Notes: generated from the sequence alone by a model not told the origin. A stretch of 64,000 nt of DNA from Nannochloropsis oceanica (GCA_004519485.1 CP038107.1:124001-188000), one strand, 5' to 3'; positions 11,450-22,911 are shown, numbered from the stretch's first letter. Numbers and translations are program-made.

Positions 11450-11716
11450 TCCTCCACCCTCACCCGAGCCGCCTGCCCCAGCATAGTATTGTGTAAATGC
11501 CAGTAAATTCGCGTCATCCGCCTCGTCGATTCTCTCCACAAAGCTGCCCTGACAACGAAAGCACGTGACCTCCCCACCCCCCCCGCCTTCGTCTCCTCCC
11601 TCAAAGGCCACCACGCGCATACGGCATGAATGACACCACCAAGAGTCACTTGGGGAGGAGAGAGAAGTGGCCAGGGAAGAAGAGGAGGTGGAGGTAGGTG
11701 TGGCAGTGGTGGACAT
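10511..11716 (-). CDS. RNF115/RNF126-like RING-H2 E3 ubiquitin ligase
   Basis: A 401-residue protein with an N-terminal zinc ribbon (WWCHSCRMRV then TCFRCQGSFVE, two CxxC pairs), a central Gly-rich low-complexity region, and a C-terminal RING-H2 domain (ECVVCQEGF, MPCGHVFHGECLETWL, NNCPVC) with all eight zinc ligands. This zinc ribbon plus C-terminal RING order is that of RNF115/RNF126 (BCA2) ligases, which ubiquitinate cytosolic clients, often with the ribbon binding ubiquitin or BAG6-type partners. The block ANLLAFTQYYAG before the Gly-rich part and PHASEEAIAALETV before the RING also fit the family. I start at the ATG at 11716; the frame stays open to 11848, but the extra 44 residues look noncoding. 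Single exon. It shares a short divergent spacer with EXO84. Confidence 0.85.
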
Positions 11717-11991
11717 CCAGGCAAAGGGAAGGAGGTCGGCTGTATTTGAGATGTGGGATGATGGTACACATTGAGAAGGGAGGCAAGGGAGGAGGACACC
11801 ACACCCGGAGGAGAGGGGACCGGGGGACAAAAGCCAAGGACTGGTCACTTATAGGCCACGGCCATTTGTTCATGCGCAGAAGCCTCATCTCGGACTCTGT
11901 CAGAGTGGGTCGCACAGACATGAAATTATGGCCGCAGACGCAGCCACAGCACAGGCGTAGGAATCATGCATTGTGATTATGATGATCGCCG
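11717..11991. promoter_or_regulatory. Probable shared promoter of the RNF115/126-like and EXO84 genes
   Basis: Only 275 bases separate the two opposed start codons. No TATA box is evident. The bidirectional role is inferred from geometry alone. Confidence 0.45.
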
Positions 11992-14900
11992 ATGAATCGC
12001 CTGCCCGCCCGAAGCATCGTTGCCAGAGTGAGTCCTTCCCCACTCACACTCACATCCCTCACACACATGCACACAAGCATGATGATGTCGCCCTCCAAAA
12101 AAGTATCAATTCAAGAGGGGGGATCAACCACCGCAGCAGGTGCAGCGGCCGGCATCAGGTCTTTCCTCTCTTCCCAGCCGAAGCAGTCGCCACGACGCCC
12201 AGGCGGCCATGCACCAGGTACCGCAGCGTTGAGTGACCAGTGGATGGACTTTGCTGAGCGTGTTTTTGTCGCAGAAGATTACGTGGAGGGATTTTTCCTG
12301 ACGCATTCCGAGGCGGAGGCCGAGGAGCGGTGCGCAGAGCTAATGAATTTGCGGTACCAAACGCAGGACTTGCTTCGGCACGAGGTCTCATCGCATTACC
12401 AGCTTTTTATGCGTGGCACGGAGGACATCCAGCACGTGGAGGCAGATATTATCAAGCTCCGGTTATTGGTCAAAAATATGCAAGAGTCTTTGAAAGCACT
12501 CGACCATGCGTCAAGCACCATCTTGATCGGTGACGCCGCCGCAGGAGGAGCAGCAGGTGCGACGGCAGCTGGAGGGCAAGGAGATGAAAGAGGGAATGTG
12601 AGGATGTCGATGCGTGGAGAAGCGGGAGGTGTTGGTGGAAAAAGCGCGGCAAATTGGATATCTATTGCTCGAGGAGAAGGAGGAGGAGGAGGAGGAGGAG
12701 GAGAAGGAGAAGAAAGAAGCAGCCGACCCTGCTTTGCTGGCACCGGGCGTACGAGCGTCCGCCTAAGCCCCTCCTTCTCCTCCCTTCCTAGCACATCCTA
12801 TGTAAATCCAACCTCCTTCCTCCAGTCCTCTTTTTCTATCAATTCTGCGGACCTTAGCATGGACGCCTGCATGCATTTTCCCGAATGGGTGCTCCTCGCC
12901 TTGGAAGACCTTGAACGCTGCATGATCGGGAAAGAACGCTCAGCTGCCGTCGGACACATTCAAAAACTCCGGACCTACCTCTCCTCCTTCCCTCCCTCCT
13001 CCTCGTCCTCCCCAGCACAAGCAGCAGCGCACAAGGATCTCTCTTTCTTGGTGACGCGACAGGCGGATGCGGTCGCGTGTCGGGTGATGCAAGAATTGGA
13101 GTCCATGGCACCATCAACCGCCCCTTCGATCTTGTCTGATTTCTCCGATGTGACTCGACAGTTGAAGCTGTTGGTCTTGCTGGGGAAGAGTGAGATGGCG
13201 GTGGATTTCTTCATCAGGAACAGGGGGGACGTGCTGGCACGGAGTTTGCGTCAGTTGGACGCTGGAGGGGAAACGTTATCGTCCATCACCCTCCTCGCGG
13301 AGACTTTTTTCGGGTTGATTACTGAGGCGTGTGGGGCGTTTGAGGCGCTTTGTGCTACTGCTGCTGCAGGGAGAACTACTCCTGCTGCTGCTGCTGGTGG
13401 TGGTGGTGCAGTTGAGGGGAAGCAGGGAACGGAGAGGAAGGGAGGAAAGGAGGGAGGGAAGGCGGTGACGATGACATGGCCATCGGATTGTGTCGCGAGA
13501 CTTGTTTTGTGGGTCGAGGGGGAGGTGAAATACTTTGCAGAGCTGGTGGGGAGGCGTCTGAGGATGATGAAAATGGACCTGTGGATGGGACAGAGCTGTG
13601 GTAGTGTGGGTAGTAGTAGTAGCAGTAGTAGTAGCAGTAATAGTAGTAATAGTAGTAGTATTGGCGATGGAGGGAGCAAGACATTATTGCAGTGTGTGGA
13701 TCCCCTGCGTCATCCTCTTGGGCCCTCGGACATGAGAGGGAGCAGCAGCAGCAGCAGCACAAGCAACGGTGGCACCTCCACCTCCTTCCTCACCCCTCTC
13801 TCTGTGCTCACGTCGGCGATCGCCTTTCCTTCCTCAGCAGCAGCAACAGTAGTACCAACAGCAGCAGCAACAGCATCAGCAACAGCAGGAGGAGGAGGAG
13901 GAGGAGAAGGAGAAGGAGAAGGAGGAGAAGTTAGAGGAGGAGAAGAAGGGGCTCTTCCCGACGCTTATCTTTCTTCTGCTCGCTGTTGCTTGTTAAGACA
14001 AATGAATTTTATGCCCCAGTCACCTTCACGGCAAACCCACCAGCACCAGCACCAGCACCAGCACCAGCACCAGCAACAGCAGCAGCAGCAATCGCAACAA
14101 CAGGAACTCCACCCTCAACAACCAGACCAACAACACGGCCCCTCGTCCTTTTCTTTCCCCCTTACCTGCGATCCATCCTTCATCACCATTGGCGCTTGTC
14201 TAGAGGTTTGCTTTGCCCTTGCCGAAAGGCTTGACGCGCTCGGCCTCCCCCTCCGTCCCTCCCTCGCCTCTGTTCTCACCCACGACGTCCTTTCCCTTCT
14301 CCGCAGAGTCGCCCATACAGCTTTGCTTCGAATCGACGACGCAGTGGAGAAGGAAGGAGGAAGGGAGGGAGGGATATTGGTACCAGCGGAGGCCCTTGTG
14401 CTCGTGACCCCCATGTCAGTGACTGCTCGAGTAGACAACTTGCTCTCGGGAGGAGCAGGGCAAGAAGGAGAGGAAAAAATGGCACCAGATGCAGCAGCAA
14501 GGGACGCCCCTTCCCCCTTCACTTACTCCTCGTCCTCTACACCAGCCCGCCTCTTCCCTGTTCTCCCTTCCACCCTCCTCCTCCTGGCCGAAATCAATTC
14601 CTTAATAATCAGCTGGGTGATGATGAAAGAAAGCAAAGGCGCGATCGCTCAATATTCTGATCTAATGGGTCCTGCGGTGGATAAAATGGTGGTGAGAGAG
14701 ATTTGCGGGTTGCTAAGAGACTATGCGGATACGGTGAAGAGGAGGCTCTTGACGGAGGGGGAGGGAGGAGTAAGAGGAGAAGGAGGAGAAGGAAAGGCAG
14801 AAGGTGGAAGTGGATTAAGGACCACTACGTTGAGCAGCAGTAGCAGCGGCATTGGTAGTGAAGAAAATTTGACACCTGCAGAGATGAGAAAGAGGGCAGT

Positions 14901-15222
14901 GACAGCAGAGGCGCTTCAGGCTATTCGAGGCGTGACGCTCTGGGAGTTGAGCCATACATGGATTAATGATCCATTGGTTTTGGTCGACCCCTCCTCGGCT
15001 GTTATCAAAGACATCATCCTCGTGCATGAACTATACGCTTGCGTGATAAAAGCCTTGAAAGAAGCGAGTGGTGAAGCTGCCATGGCGAGGAGTACTGCTG
15101 CTGCTGTCTCTGATGCGGCTGCTACTTCAGAGGCTCCTGGATCGCCCTCCGCGCCGTCGGGTCCAGAGAGAGGAAAGATATCGCCGGCCTCGGCTTTCTC
15201 ACGCTTGACCATGGGAAGATGA
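11992..15222 (+). CDS. EXO84: Exocyst complex subunit EXO84 (EXOC8)
   Basis: Single-exon frame of 1076 residues. Residues about 82-165 match the conserved N-terminal region of Exo84: FAERVFVAEDYVEGFFLTHS, then a charged helix, SSHYQLFMRGTEDIQHVEADI and KLRLLVKNMQESL. Helical blocks follow (MDACMHFPEWVLLALEDLERCM, FLVTRQADAVACRVMQELE, VTRQLKLLVLLGKSEMAVDFF), and a C-terminal part contains YSDLMGPAVDKMVVREICGLLRD and ILVHELYACVIKALKE. These are split by Gly, Ser, Gln/His and Gly/Glu runs that make the protein longer than animal EXOC8. Exocyst tethers secretory vesicles to the plasma membrane. The first 30 or so residues may not be coding: a run of ATG codons at 12079-12087 is an alternative start, and a donor-like GTGAGT sits at 12029. 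The family call is good; exact N-terminus uncertain. Confidence 0.8.
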   Translation: MNRLPARSIVARVSPSPLTLTSLTHMHTSMMMSPSKKVSIQEGGSTTAAGAAAGIRSFLSSQPKQSPRRPGGHAPGTAALSDQWMDFAERVFVAEDYVEGFFLTHSEAEAEERCAELMNLRYQTQDLLRHEVSSHYQLFMRGTEDIQHVEADIIKLRLLVKNMQESLKALDHASSTILIGDAAAGGAAGATAAGGQGDERGNVRMSMRGEAGGVGGKSAANWISIARGEGGGGGGGGEGEERSSRPCFAGTGRTSVRLSPSFSSLPSTSYVNPTSFLQSSFSINSADLSMDACMHFPEWVLLALEDLERCMIGKERSAAVGHIQKLRTYLSSFPPSSSSSPAQAAAHKDLSFLVTRQADAVACRVMQELESMAPSTAPSILSDFSDVTRQLKLLVLLGKSEMAVDFFIRNRGDVLARSLRQLDAGGETLSSITLLAETFFGLITEACGAFEALCATAAAGRTTPAAAAGGGGAVEGKQGTERKGGKEGGKAVTMTWPSDCVARLVLWVEGEVKYFAELVGRRLRMMKMDLWMGQSCGSVGSSSSSSSSSNSSNSSSIGDGGSKTLLQCVDPLRHPLGPSDMRGSSSSSSTSNGGTSTSFLTPLSVLTSAIAFPSSAAATVVPTAAATASATAGGGGGGEGEGEGGEVRGGEEGALPDAYLSSARCCLLRQMNFMPQSPSRQTHQHQHQHQHQHQQQQQQQSQQQELHPQQPDQQHGPSSFSFPLTCDPSFITIGACLEVCFALAERLDALGLPLRPSLASVLTHDVLSLLRRVAHTALLRIDDAVEKEGGREGGILVPAEALVLVTPMSVTARVDNLLSGGAGQEGEEKMAPDAAARDAPSPFTYSSSSTPARLFPVLPSTLLLLAEINSLIISWVMMKESKGAIAQYSDLMGPAVDKMVVREICGLLRDYADTVKRRLLTEGEGGVRGEGGEGKAEGGSGLRTTTLSSSSSGIGSEENLTPAEMRKRAVTAEALQAIRGVTLWELSHTWINDPLVLVDPSSAVIKDIILVHELYACVIKALKEASGEAAMARSTAAAVSDAAATSEAPGSPSAPSGPERGKISPASAFSRLTMGR

Positions 15223-15891
15223 TATTTGGAAATATACACATGCATTGACAAAAAACGATGAGGCTGTATAAAAAGGAGGGCGGGGGAGCGTTGAAACTCT
15301 TTGCGGGATGGGCCGCTTGCGCGGCCTATGAATCCTTGTGTCTGTGTCCATCGTTCTCAAGAATCAAACGAATTGTTGAAAGAAAAGAGGTCGACAATGC
15401 TTCAGATAGAGAGGCTCGATTGCCATATATCTGTGTCATTTGAGAATATTGCTTTGTCGTACGCGAAATTTAGACTGAACGATTCCCTCCATTTCGAGGA
15501 ATGTCGGACTATTGCTTAAGCTTAAACAGGCCGGTCCCTTTTTTACCTTACATGGTACACACAACAAGTAACGTTGCTGACCACGTGCTCATCTTCCCTC
15601 ACCTTCTTGTCCAACCTTGCACATCCTCCCTCCTGTATCACCACACCACCACATAGGCATGCGCTGCGTTTACTAATTTAACTTTCAGAACTTGCCCCTC
15701 TCGCTCGCGTTTCGCTCTGCTGTTGAAGCCCTGCTTTCTTCACCACTGCGGTGTGAATGCCCGCCCGCCTGCCGGCTCCTGCTCCCCCGCCTCTACTACG
15801 CCGTCACACTCTCCTCCTCCATCTTTCTCTCCTGCTCGTCCTTCTCGTCCTTTCCAAGCCGGCGATCGCCACCATAAGCAAACGCAAGATA
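15223..15891. other. Intergenic spacer and probable 5' leader
   Basis: About 670 bases between EXO84 and the ABCG gene, on the same strand. It probably holds the EXO84 3' UTR and ABCG promoter. Short overlapping frames only; nothing recognised. Confidence 0.5.
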
Positions 15892-18838
15892 ATGCCTTCA
15901 CCCGCTAGCCCCATGCAACCCTCCTCCTCTTCCTCCTCCTCTGAGGTCGACAACGCCCTCCGCCTTGAATGGGAGGATCTCTATTACCGGTCAAATGCCG
16001 CTGGCACCGGGCCGGGACGGGAAATTCTACGACATGTCTCCGGACAGGCACGGCCAGGTCGATTGCTTGCTATAATGGGACCAAGTGGAAGTGGGAAGAC
16101 GACGTTGCTCAACACTTTATCGGGCCAATTGCCTTACCATTCCAATATGCGACTAACGGGAAATGTGTACGTGATGGAAGAGGACTCGGTGGAGCGCAAG
16201 GCGGAAGAAAAGGGGAGTGTTAGGAGTCCTAGCACAGCTGTGGTGGGACGGAGGGGTGGGAGCGGCGAATCAGGCTTTGTCTTTGTGAAGCAGGAGGACC
16301 TATTTTATTCGCAACTGACAGTGAGAGAAATCCTAATATTTACGGCTCGATTACGGCTGAGCAGAAAAATGGCTGATGCGGAGAAGAGGGCGTATGTAGA
16401 TGATATGATCAATCGAATGGGGTTAACTGAGGCAGCTGATACATTGGTAGGAGACGAAAAGAAGAGGGGCATCTCAGGAGGGGAGCGAAAAAGACTCTCG
16501 TTGGCGTGCGAATTGATGGGAAACCCCAGCAAAATCATTTTTGCGGATGAGCCGACGAGTAAGGAGGAGGGAAAGAGGGAGAGAGGGAAGGAGGGAGGGA
16601 GGAAGGGGCGTGGGAGAGAGAAGACGAAGTTGTCGCCGCGACCCTTACAACCCGTCGTCATATTCCATTTTATCTCTCCTTTCACCGAAGCGCTCACTTA
16701 CCACGTACACATATACACAGGCGGTCTTGATTCATTTCAGTCTCAAAGCGTGATGACGCGCATGAAACGGCTATGTGAAGAGGGTCCGTCGGGACAACGG
16801 CACACGGTCATCGTCTCTATCCACCAACCACGCAGCACGGTGTACTCCATGTTCGACGACATAATTTTGTTATCGGAAGGGCAGGTGAGGAAGGGGGAGT
16901 ATGGCTGAGGAAGGGTGACAGGAAGGGAGAGGGAGAGCGAGAATGATAAGGCATTTATTCCCCCACCCCCTCCTAGTATTATGATAGCATTTAATACATC
17001 TTCCACTCTCCTTGGTCCCTCAGGTGATTTACCACGGCCCGGCCGATGGCGCCATCGATTATTTCGGCAGCTTGGGGTTCGTTTGCCCTTCCCATTTCAA
17101 CCCGAGTGAGTGGATGTTAGACCTGGTTTCAATCGATCATTCTTCTCCCGAAAGGCGAGCCGAGAGCCAGCAGCGCGTGCGGAAATTAGCACAAGCGTAC
17201 GAAGATTCTCTCCTTAAACAGCAGCAGCGGCAGCAGCAATCAGACTCCACTGGTGCCAACACCACCACCTCCACTTCCTCCCTCCCTTCCTCCTCCTCCT
17301 CCTCCTCCTCCAAACGCAAGTCTTTAAAAACCTACCTCCTTCTCTCCTCCTTGCACGCCCGCCACACCAGCACGAGACAGCATCACCCTTCTTGGTTCGC
17401 GCAATTTCGTCTCCTCATTGCCCGACAATGGAAGCAGACTTCCCGGGACATCTTTACCAACGGTCTTCGCGCAACCACCACCCTCCTGCTCGCAGCCATG
17501 TTCGGCTCTATTTTTTATCAATTGGACACGGGCGAAGATGGGATCGAGGAGAGGTCCGCAGTTTTAATGCACACCTGCATCAACACTGCCATGATCGCCA
17601 TGGTGAAGACCCTCAACCTTTTTACTCGAGAACGAGCTGTGATAGGCCGGGAGAGAACCAAGTCGCTGTATAGCACTAGCGCGTACGTGCTGTCGAAGGT
17701 GTTTGGGGAGTTGCCGATTGATGCCTTCTTCCCCGTTATTTTCGGGTGTGTTTTGTGTCCCATGGCGGGCTTGCAGAGGGATGGGAAGAGGTTCGCATGG
17801 TTCTTGGGGACGTTGGCATTGCAAACATTGACCAGCTCGGCGTTGGGGTTGACGATAGGGAGTCTGTGTCCATCGACGGAGGCGGCGCTTACCATGGGGC
17901 CTTCCATCATGGTAGTCCTGATTCTCTTGTCCGGTCAGGTGGGGACGAAAAGCAGCAAGATTCCACCCTACTTGAGGTGGGTCCAGGATGTCTCGATCAT
18001 TCGATGGGCCTTCGAGGCGTTGTGCCTGAATGAATTCCAGGGCTTGGTCTTCACCGTCCCAAACCGCTCTCCCCTTCGATTCCTCCGGCGGCTCCTCCCT
18101 CCCTTTTTCCCCTTTGCCCGCAATCTCCCTCCCTCGCTCCTCCAAATCTCAGGGGCCGAGGTATTGAAGAGGCTGGACATGGACCCAGCGCACACAAGCT
18201 TGCAGCGAGCAATGCAAGCTCAAGGGATCATCCTCGTGGCCAATTACCTCCTCACCTACCTGGGACTCCGATTCCGTGCCCCACGTTTCCAACCCCTGCT
18301 CCCCCCTCCTCCTCCTCTACCTACTGCGACTGCCACTACTCTTGCTGCTGGGAGATGGAAACAAGGGCCTTCGCCAGTGCCCTTTATGTCGTCGTCCTTT
18401 CGCTCTCAGAGGAGGAGGAGGAGCAGCAGCAGCAGCAGCAGCGGCAAACCAATGCCTCTTCCTTCCGGCCTCCCTCCTCGTCCCCCCTCCCCTCCACCCT
18501 CGCTTCCTATCTCTTTGGCATTGGCTACGGGTGGGGCCACAACGACAAAAAGATGGGGAGAGAGTGTGATGGGTGTGAGGGTCGTGTCTCCTACCTCCCC
18601 TTCCTCCCCCACTTCCTCACCCTGGTGGAAGAGACCGAGAATCAGTAGTCTTTCTTCCTCTCCCTCGAGCTCCAACGAAAGAGAAGAGGGAGGAAGAGGG
18701 GGATGCGGAGGGGGGAGTGTGCTTAGGGAAAGGACTCCAGCGCTCTCTCCCTTGCTGTCGGCTTCACCCAAATGGTTTGGGCGACTTGTACCAGGAGGAA
18801 TTGGAGGCGGAGTTAGAGGGGGAGGGACTCCAAGGTAA
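15892..18838 (+). CDS. ABCG-type (White/PDR half-size) ABC transporter
   Basis: Three exons, 15892-16558, 16721-16884 and 17024-18838, give 881 residues. The nucleotide-binding domain is N-terminal: Walker A GPSGSGKTT (about 63-71), Q-loop VKQEDLF, signature ISGGERKR, Walker B IIFADEP joined across intron 1 to TSGLDS (D-loop), and switch His in SIHQPRS. The membrane domain follows (WFAQFRLLIARQW, TLLLAAMFGSIFYQL, ELPIDAFFPVIFGCVL, LGLTIGSLCPST, MVVLILLSGQVG, IRWAFEALCLNEFQGL). This NBD-first half-transporter order is diagnostic of ABCG proteins, which export lipids, waxes or hydrophobic compounds as dimers. The last 185 or so residues are a Pro/Ser-rich tail without domains. The frame is open to an ATG at 15757, adding 45 residues including a hydrophobic run; I prefer 15892 because the family lacks a signal peptide. 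Substrate unknown. Confidence 0.9.
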
Positions 18839-20337
18839 AGGTTGCTTGTTAGAAAGGTGCATGTAAATGGCCTTGGTCGTGGGTTTCTGTATAGTAGTCT
18901 GCGTAGCAGCAGCAACAGTCGCAGCTGCAAAAGCGGCAGCGACCTAGGGGCAAAGAGGAGAGAGCGAGGCGGACATAAGATGTTGATTAAATCCCAGCGA
19001 AAGATGACACGGGACTGTAAGGTATACCAGGTAAAAGATTGAGTATCCGTGGTAATGTAGATAGGGGACGAGGGAATCAAGATCCAACAGAGAGAAAGGG
19101 GGAAGCAAAGGCGACGATTGGAAATAGAGCATCGACGGAGAAATTTCCAAAAAATGTTTACCGAAAAACAGTAGAGTAAACCCAGCTTGAAATATATGAA
19201 AAGAAAGAGCGAGAGCAAAGAAGTAGACCTCCCCAATAGCCAGATGTATGTGCTCTCCTTCTTCCCCTCAATCCTTCACCAAACACACAAATTAAGGCGC
19301 TCTTACAGCACACACTTGGAAACGGGGATTTTGTCCTAAAACCAGTCGGAAGAGCCAATACCCCTCTACCACAAGCCACTACAGATTCTCCTGATTTTGC
19401 AGAACGAAGAAAAACCATGCGCGTTGAGAGCGTTGAGAGCCTTTCATTTAGCCAGAAGCAAGCCGATCTACCTGTTTGTTCTTTTATCATGTTATGCAAC
19501 TACACTGTAGTGTGGTGGAAGAAGTAAACGAAGAAGCGAAATAGGAGCAGCTGCTGAGCTGAGCAGGCCGGAGGGGCGGACGCCGGATTCGCGCCAAGAG
19601 ATCGTCGCTCGGCTGTGTCCGTCAAAACTTGTTTGAAGACCTGCGGCCTCAAACGACGATTTGCAGAACGAAGAAAAACGAAGAAAAGCGTTGTGCGTTC
19701 CGAGCAGCTGCCTCTCTCTGGCCTCTCTCGTTTTTTCAAAAAGGGTGGAATGGTGGGGGAAGGAAAACCTTCGCTTCCCTTGCCCTGATCAATTCGACCC
19801 TCCCTGCTGAAAGGGGAAGGTTGACTAGTTTGAGCATCATCATTCAGGAGGGACTGGGACGGCTTTATGTTCATGCACTCTTTGTTGACTTTCCCAGACC
19901 CACTCGTACGAAATGGTTCGCCTTGCTTGTCATGCTCGTTGTCTCACACCCTCGCCATCCCTTTATTCTCCTTTCTTTCATCGCCGTAATCAAACGTTCT
20001 CCTCCTCGTGTTTTGAATGCATTGCGTATCAGACACACGCATTTGATTCAGCCGGGATGTTCATCATTATAGCTTGCTTGCTGCGCGAGCTTAGTCGCAT
20101 CTGTCAGTTTGATCTCACAAAGGACAGCCCCCCCTACACAACAGCCCGTGCTCGTCTTGATCATCACGGGGACATTTTTGGCGCTCCGCGCGTTGCTATT
20201 TGTAAAGGGGCATCAGCGCTGGAAGGGGAAAAGATCTAGGGCACGAAAGGACACAGTTGTCACCGTCCTGCAACAACGATCCACCGCCAACACCCTATTC
20301 TTTACATGCCCACAAACAGGTGCTTCTTCAGTGCCAC

Positions 20338-20374
<37 letters not shown>

Positions 20375-20439
20375 AGAAAAACAGGAGCAGCAGCGACACC
20401 ATTTTTATCACACCAGTGAAGACCAGATTTATCACAAAC
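18839..20439. other. Intergenic region with a short dispersed repeat
   Basis: About 1.6 kb without a supportable gene. Several frames of 65-125 codons exist on both strands, none with a known domain. A repeat of GCAGAACGAAGAAAAAC is listed separately. An AGGAGC repeat at about 20341-20372 precedes the next gene. Confidence 0.45.
19396..19679. repeat. Two direct copies of a 20-base sequence 264 bases apart
   Basis: TTTGCAGAACGAAGAAAAAC occurs at 19396-19415 and again at 19660-19679, both preceded by GA and T residues. A perfect 20-base match in this non-repetitive DNA is unlikely by chance. It may be the worn remains of a duplicated or mobile segment. Confidence 0.6.
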
Positions 20440-21282
20440 ATGGGCGACGCGGACAATTACTACCAAAACCTCCAAACCCGCCGTCGAGCCGACCACCACG
20501 TTTCAACCAACTCCGCGACAGCTTCCTCCCTTGGTGGAGGGGGAAATGCTGCTGCAAGAGGCGAAAGCCCTCAGCTTTTTGTGGCACCGTGTCATGCAAT
20601 CTGCCAGCAAGAGACCGAAATTAACTCGAAGTCTGCTGATTCAAAGGACCGGAAGGTGGACGAGGACGTGGTAGGAAAAAAGAAGAACGACGACGAGATG
20701 GTCTCTATTACCATCCACCCGCCCGTCCTGACGCCAGGGAAGATTACGGACATGACCAAGCAGCAGCAGACAGCAGGGGATAAAAGAGACAGTGGTGGTA
20801 GGGTGAAGGAGAAGAAGGAGGCGGAGTGCGCTTCTATTCCCCCCATCGTAACCAGAGACATTCGCACGCAGAGCAGGCCTGCTGCCCCGAAAAGCTGTAC
20901 CTCTGCCAGTGAGGCCACGCACCAGCGACGGGCGAAAAGGTCTCTGCCTCTTCCGAGCGCCCCTGTCTCTCGCATCCGCACGCGGCAATACGATAGGATG
21001 TTACCCATAGAGGACGAGACCATGGCCGAAGAAAGGGAGACTGACATAGAGCCGAATGGGCTCCGGGTTGGTTTGTGCTTGGGCATGATTCGAATGACGG
21101 ATAAATTTATGGAATGCTACGAGGGGTGCGCAGACCCGATGCTGGACGTGGCTGCCGCAAGAGATACCTCGCGGATGCGAATTTTGGAGAAAGAGGTAGG
21201 TGGAATGGAGGAAAGGGAGGACGCGGACGAAGGTTCTCAATCGCTTTGTACGTGGGGGCCGCCATCGTGATACCGTCCATCC

Positions 21283-21317
<35 letters not shown>

Positions 21318-21981
21318 GCTCTCTCTCTCATTCTCTATTTCACTAGACGGGCATGGATATAATCGCCTTATGCGACTCGCGGGAGTTGAGAGGGGTGGAC
21401 CACGGAGGCTTGGGAAGGCGGGAAAAGGGAAAGCATGTCTCGGGACGATTTGAAAACCCGCCGCTGCGGGCTATCAAGGTAAGAGTGACACGGGAGGAGG
21501 GAGAGCGGAGAATTATGACTGGCTCGGTTCAAACTTCAAGACAGTACACGCAGACATTTGCCAAGCTTTTTCGCTCCATTTCATTCACCCCACCTTCTCC
21601 TCTCCTCTCACACAGAGCGTGTTGGGGAAACGCAAGATCAGCTTTATCTTTGGAGACTACGTCCGCTTCCCCACTGCATACTTCAGGCCTGCCTACCGTG
21701 CCGTGGCCAATGTATTGCTACCTGCCTTGAGGCGTTCAGGTCTGTTGGCGCCTGAATGTCAAGTGTATCTGCCTTTTCTCAACCTGTACGATGGCGTCGA
21801 AAATGTGTTTGAGAGGGTGATGGCCGATAGGACCATGGCACCTGTAATGGTGAGCGAGCGGGAAAATCCATTATATTGCGCGACCAAGACGTTGTTTGAC
21901 GAGGATCACGTACACAAATGTGAGGGATTGATGCCCGGAACGTCCTTCCTACGATTGACGATAAAATCCGATGAAAACTAA
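20440..21981 (+). CDS. Unrecognised protein, three exons
   Basis: Exons 20440-21195, 21347-21478 and 21616-21981 join in phase 0 to give 417 residues. I do not recognise the family. The N-terminal 230 residues are charged, Ser/Thr-rich and look disordered. The C-terminal 190 look globular: GLRVGLCLGMIRMTDKFMEC, TGMDIIALCDSRELRG, GKRKISFIFGDYVRFPTAYF, CQVYLPFLNLYDGVENVFER and CATKTLFDEDHVHKCEG. No catalytic motif is obvious. The ATG at 20440 has a good context (AAACATGG); the frame extends upstream through an Arg-Ser repeat without another ATG, which I treat as leader. Both introns carry a G-rich 5' part and a C/T-rich 3' part. It converges with the Sfi1-like gene. Confidence 0.65.
21284..21314 (+). 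repeat. (CT)n microsatellite in an intron
   Basis: Pure CT dinucleotide run, followed by imperfect CT to about 21340, forming the polypyrimidine tract before the acceptor CACTAG at 21346 in the unrecognised three-exon gene. Confidence 0.9.
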
Positions 21982-22911
21982 TCGACTTACTTCATTTTAA
22001 GAGGGTGGTTTTATTCCTCGTAGAGATGACGATGACGTGTGTGTAAGAGAGAGACAGAGCGGAATGTGTGTTGTTTGATCGAGACATTGAATGTGGCCAC
22101 GTCTACCAGGGGAACGTAATGGGTGGGCTGGACGTGGATGGCATGCTGCGGCGCGTGTTTCGGGTTGTGACAGATCAAACGAGCCCAGCGTGAAGTCTGC
22201 AAGAGTTCAAGAGATCTATTTTAGCACGGATGTAAAAGAAGAGACAGGAGATGAAAGGGGGGCGTGATGCTAGTGGATCCCGCACGCAGCAGTTCACGTT
22301 CACATGTTCAACAATGGAAACGTTTGAAAATTAGCCACCACACACATACACTTATGCCTATGTCACACCCGTTTATTGCTTTATCTGCTTTGCTTTCTCC
22401 GGCTTGCTGCGTTTAGCCCAATATTCGAATACTGAGAAGCTCGTCGTGTAGAATGTTTGACGAATCATCAAGGAACGACCCTCTGTCGAGCCAAAGTGCC
22501 AGTCGCTATTTATTTGTTTTCCCCCCTCGGCGATGAAAATTTCCGCCACTCACAGCGTGTAGAACTTGCTGACATCAGTTCAAAGAGAGGGCATTTATTT
22601 TACTTTTTCTTTTCATTCAAGTTTGGTACATGCATAAGTGTTTATTCGCGTGCTTTTCACCCTTCAATTACATAAGAATAGATACGCAAAGTAGTCGTTT
22701 GCTTCTCCAGATGCATACATTTCCACAAACATCACATTTACACAATCATCACGTCCCAATTCCAAATCCTTTCCTTCTCCTCCTCCTTCCCCTCTTGCCC
22801 CTGGTGCTGTTACTGTCCTCTTACTCGGCGATATAACGCCGCTCCAAGCTATATATTTTCCTTCCCCTCCTCCAACCCACGCCCCTGTCATGAATTACTA
22901 CATCCCATCTT
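21982..22911. other. Convergent intergenic region, no supported gene
   Basis: About 930 bases between the 3' ends of the unrecognised gene (+) and the Sfi1-like gene (-). It is fairly AT-rich in the middle. Probably two 3' UTRs. Nothing else recognised. Confidence 0.5.

Noticed and set aside
18045-18150. Possible fourth ABCG intron with a C-rich end and CTCAG
   Set aside because: No donor gives a matching phase; removing it would shift the frame, and the unspliced frame is open.
20300-20400. Arg-Ser repeat (SRSRSR) upstream of the unrecognised three-exon gene
   Set aside because: The frame there has no ATG, and the AGGAGC repeat is better read as a 5' leader; I did not treat it as an SR splicing factor.
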